The notes under the pieces: generated by a model
What the model saw: the letters and a program-made list of their open reading frames with translations, nothing else
What the model was told of the DNA's origin: nothing
The model's database searches: none
Origin: Chloroflexota bacterium
GTDB lineage: Bacteria > Chloroflexota > UBA11872 > VXOZ01
Length of the DNA: 7,219 nt
NCBI GenBank assembly: GCA_009839775.1
Contig: VXOZ01000470.1
Span: 1 to 7,219, forward strand
Direction of reading: 5' to 3'
Made by a program: the position numbers and the translations under genes
Shown: in pieces, positions 5,949 through 7,219 of the stretch
Numbering within the stretch: position 1 is the stretch's first letter
Layout: each line of letters starts with the position of its first letter

Positions 5949-6419
5949 TCATCCCCCCGCGTCCAGACAATCCGGTCGCTGGCTGGCACCCGAGTCAGAC
6001 CCGTGGACCCTTCCGAGCACAAGTGGCTCTTCCCAGCCCTTCCCCGTCTCCGCGTCCCACTCCACATCAATCGGCGCCCCAATGTCGCCATGAATCCGAA
6101 TCTCGTCCCGATACAGCCCAAACGGCGCGCCCCGCCTGGGTGAAGTCGGTCGCCCTCTTCTCCCTCTCACTTGAGGGAGAGGGTTGGGGTGAGGGTGGCT
6201 GCCTCGCCTAGCACCCAAGCCCGGGTCGGGCACACACCGTTCACCAACCGACTCCTCATCCAAGACTGGAACCAACCGCGCCACCGGCCTCCCCCGCTTC
6301 GTAATCACAACCTCCCGCCCCGTCTCCGCCACCTCATCCATCAGGCGGTAGCACCGCGCCCTGAACTCCGTCGCCGACATCGTCCGCTCGCCCGTCACCG
6401 TCTGCCCATCCGTCGACAC
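5949..6419 (-). CDS. Phd/YefM-type antitoxin copy B with in-frame palindrome insertion
   Basis: Residues 14-52 (MSATEFRARCYRLMDEVAE, then VVITKRGRPVARLVPV) are the Phd/YefM DNA-binding and dimerisation part. FGLYRDEIRIHGDIGAPID (100-118) and EWDAE match the toxin-binding tail of antitoxins that pair with VapC. In ordinary members these parts are separated by a few residues; here about 45 residues (54-98) encoded by a palindromic repeat lie between them. At 156 residues the protein is nearly twice the usual length. I favour the GTG at 6419, which has a good Shine-Dalgarno (GGAGGG, 6431-6426); the ATG at 6380 would give the classic N-terminus MSATEF. The last 30 or so residues do not match copy A and may be read-through after loss of the natural end. 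No VapC gene follows, so it is an orphan. Function may be lost or reduced to DNA binding. Confidence 0.72.
   Translation of the reverse strand: MSTDGQTVTGERTMSATEFRARCYRLMDEVAETGREVVITKRGRPVARLVPVLDEESVGERCVPDPGLGARRGSHPHPNPLPQVRGRRGRPTSPRRGAPFGLYRDEIRIHGDIGAPIDVEWDAETGKGWEEPLVLGRVHGSDSGASQRPDCLDAGG
6048..6375 (-). repeat. 328-bp direct repeat, copy B
   Basis: Partner of 4917-5244 at a constant offset of 1131, in the same orientation. It contains the antitoxin codons from about ATEF to EWDAE and the palindromic insertion. The flanks on both sides differ between the two copies. Confidence 0.9.
6153..6195. repeat. Palindromic repeat unit inside antitoxin copy B
   Basis: The same structure as at 5022-5064: stem TCTCCCTC (6159-6166) with GAGGGAGA (6173-6180) and an outer CCCTC/GAGGG pair. 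It sits in the same codon position of the antitoxin and keeps the frame open. Confidence 0.8.
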
Positions 6420-6425
6420 GTCAAA

Positions 6426-6431
6426 CCCTCC
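6426..6431 (-). promoter_or_regulatory. Shine-Dalgarno supporting the GTG start of antitoxin B
   Basis: GGAGGG on the minus strand lies 6 nt before the GTG at 6419. The alternative ATG at 6380 has no comparable signal in front of it. Confidence 0.5.
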
Positions 6432-6547
6432 AGGTCCAGCTGAACAAGCGCACCACCCCGCAGCGCCCGCCGCTTAGCCCCACACTCACGACCGCCCAAA
6501 CCCAATGCCCGCCCATACCGCGCCAACCACCCCTCCTGCGCGAGCCG

Positions 6548-6606
6548 CCCCTCGTCACCCTCTCCGAGGGGAGAGGCAGAAGCCGTCCGCGGCATTCGGT
6601 GAGGGG
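6548..6606. repeat. Third palindromic repeat unit, intergenic
   Basis: CCTCTCC (6559-6565), a GAGG loop and GGAGAGG (6570-6576) form a 7-bp stem. Imperfect outer arms, CCCCTCGTCACC at 6548-6559 and GGTGAGGGG at 6598-6606, enclose it. It resembles the two units inside the antitoxins in base make-up and arm sequence but is a divergent member. Confidence 0.65.
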
Positions 6607-6650
6607 TCCCCCGCTCGTGCACTCGCTCTCCACCACGGTCCATCCCCACA

Positions 6651-7052
6651 TCACACCCGCGAATTCAGGCGATCCAACGTCCCTGCCCACGCCAGAATCC
6701 GCCGATCGCTCGTCACCAGCCGATGCCCTTCCAGCGCCGTCGCCACGATCAGGCGATCCCCGGGATCCCCGTGGATACCCTCCAGCGCCCCCGCCCGTAC
6801 CGCCAGGTCACCGGTCACCGGAATCTCAACCAATCCGTTCCCCAGGAGCTCTCGACGCCACAGGCCCACGTCGTCCGGAAAGTTCAACCGACCCTTGTCC
6901 CTCAGCATCGCGACCTCCCAGAACGTGATCGCCGACACCGCAAGGCGCTCGTTGTGGAGAGCAACGTCGATCGTCTCCCGCGCCTGCGGGCCTAAGCGCG
7001 CATCGCCGGCCCATAGCCACAGCAGGGCGCTCGTATCCAGCAGCACCATCAT
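6651..7052 (-). CDS. VapC-type PIN-domain toxin
   Basis: This 133-residue toxin is a VapC ribonuclease of the Phd-paired subfamily. The PIN acidic residues are visible: D6 in LLDTSALLW, E46 in TFWEVAML, D96 and D99 in HGDPGDRLIVATA, and D116 in TSDRRILAW. Such toxins cleave tRNA or rRNA and arrest growth when the antitoxin is degraded. The start is one of two adjacent ATG codons (7052 or 7049). The first overlaps the stop of the upstream antitoxin as ATGA, the usual antitoxin-toxin coupling. The gene looks complete and probably functional. It differs from the PIN protein of the ATPase operon in partner, motif context and C-terminus. Confidence 0.92.
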   Translation of the reverse strand: MMVLLDTSALLWLWAGDARLGPQARETIDVALHNERLAVSAITFWEVAMLRDKGRLNFPDDVGLWRRELLGNGLVEIPVTGDLAVRAGALEGIHGDPGDRLIVATALEGHRLVTSDRRILAWAGTLDRLNSRV

Positions 7053-7219
7053 TTGCCGTCCAGCAGCCCTTGCTCAGCTTCCCACTCGATCCCGAGCGGC
7101 TCATCCAGGTCGCCGAGAATCTTCATCCGCCCGCGGCCCATCCCAAACAGCGTCTTCGGCCGCCGCATCACCGGCGTCAGCTTCGCCACCGCCCGCCCCC
7201 GCTTCGTAATGTGAATCTC
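7049..7219 (-). CDS. Phd-type antitoxin of the VapC pair (5' part outside window)
   Basis: The last 56 residues of a prevent-host-death antitoxin are present: EIHITKRGRAVAKLTPV, then PKTLFGMGRGRMKILGDL (21-38), then PLGIEWEAEQGLLDGK. The start lies beyond the right edge. Its stop (TGA, 7051-7049) overlaps the VapC ATG. It serves as an in-window reference: the DNA-binding motif ITKRG..VAKL and the tail LFG....KILGD are only a few residues apart, with no palindromic insertion. That shows the orphan copies A and B are the unusual ones. It should neutralise the VapC and repress the operon. Confidence 0.9.
   Translation of the reverse strand, partial: EIHITKRGRAVAKLTPVMRRPKTLFGMGRGRMKILGDLDEPLGIEWEAEQGLLDGK

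Larger units (their letters stand above)
6420..6650. other. Spacer between VapC and antitoxin B, with gene remnant possible
   Basis: No complete gene is recognised. On the minus strand a frame from about 6535 to 6435 reads protein-like (LARYGRALGLGGRE, then LRGGALVQLDLEGL) and ends close to the antitoxin start. It may be the tail of a lost upstream gene, but I cannot name it. The right half holds a palindrome of the dispersed family. Confidence 0.3.

Noticed and set aside
4959..6143. Long 394-codon plus-strand open frame across the toxin-antitoxin patch
   Set aside because: It runs antisense to the antitoxin copies and the DUF4160/DUF2442 genes, is extremely rich in Pro, Arg and Ser, and lacks recognisable motifs. 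It is a GC-rich shadow frame.
6505..7209. 234-codon plus-strand open frame opposite VapC
   Set aside because: Low-complexity Pro/Arg/Ser/Ala translation antisense to a clear PIN toxin; a shadow frame.
1..7219. CRISPR array, tRNA or rRNA gene, insertion-sequence transposase
   Set aside because: I looked on both strands and saw no regularly spaced repeats, no tRNA or rRNA signatures and no transposase motifs.

Overview
The window looks like a chromosomal accessory segment from an environmental, high-GC bacterium. The first gene (61-1059) and everything after about 4900 are strongly GC-rich, with C or G at most third codon positions on the coding strand. The middle block (1354-4531) is visibly more AT-rich and has mixed codon use, which suggests it was acquired separately. 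A sugar-type Gfo/Idh/MocA oxidoreductase, several type II toxin-antitoxin genes and dispersed CTCCCTC/GAGGGAG palindromes would fit Planctomycetota, Armatimonadota or similar lineages. I cannot fix the taxon from this sequence alone.

Layout. (1) 61-1059, + strand: NAD-dependent Gfo/Idh/MocA-family oxidoreductase, followed directly by a small hairpin. (2) 1060-1353: no gene recognised; a Shine-Dalgarno sequence at 1341-1344 serves the next gene. (3) 1354-4531, + strand: a tightly packed cluster that reads as one operon. It holds an OLD/DUF3696-type AAA ATPase, a PIN-domain nuclease 3 nt later, a 55-residue small ORF that overlaps the PIN stop codon by ATGA (3204-3371), and, 8 nt later, a 383-residue protein. 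That last protein has an uncharacterised N-terminal domain and a C-terminal TIR-like (Cap12/Pycsar-effector type) NADase domain. An ATPase with a nuclease and a TIR effector is the make-up of an anti-phage abortive-infection system, and I do not recognise this combination as a named one. (4) 4532-4805: convergent spacer with one weak TTG-start ORF (4528-4704). (5) 4806-7219, all - strand: a toxin-antitoxin patch. Read from the right edge it holds a Phd-type antitoxin (cut by the window) overlapping a VapC PIN toxin, a spacer with a palindrome, an orphan Phd-type antitoxin, an overlapping DUF4160-DUF2442 pair, and a second, 5'-truncated copy of the same orphan antitoxin.

Working model. The ATPase probably senses or gates, the PIN protein cleaves RNA, and the TIR protein depletes NAD or a related nucleotide. 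The small ORF might be an inhibitor or adaptor. This is inferred from families and gene packing, not shown. In the right-hand patch, two antitoxin copies lie exactly 1131 bp apart, form a 328-bp direct repeat, and both carry the same in-frame palindromic insertion between the DNA-binding and toxin-binding parts. The insertion therefore predates the duplication.
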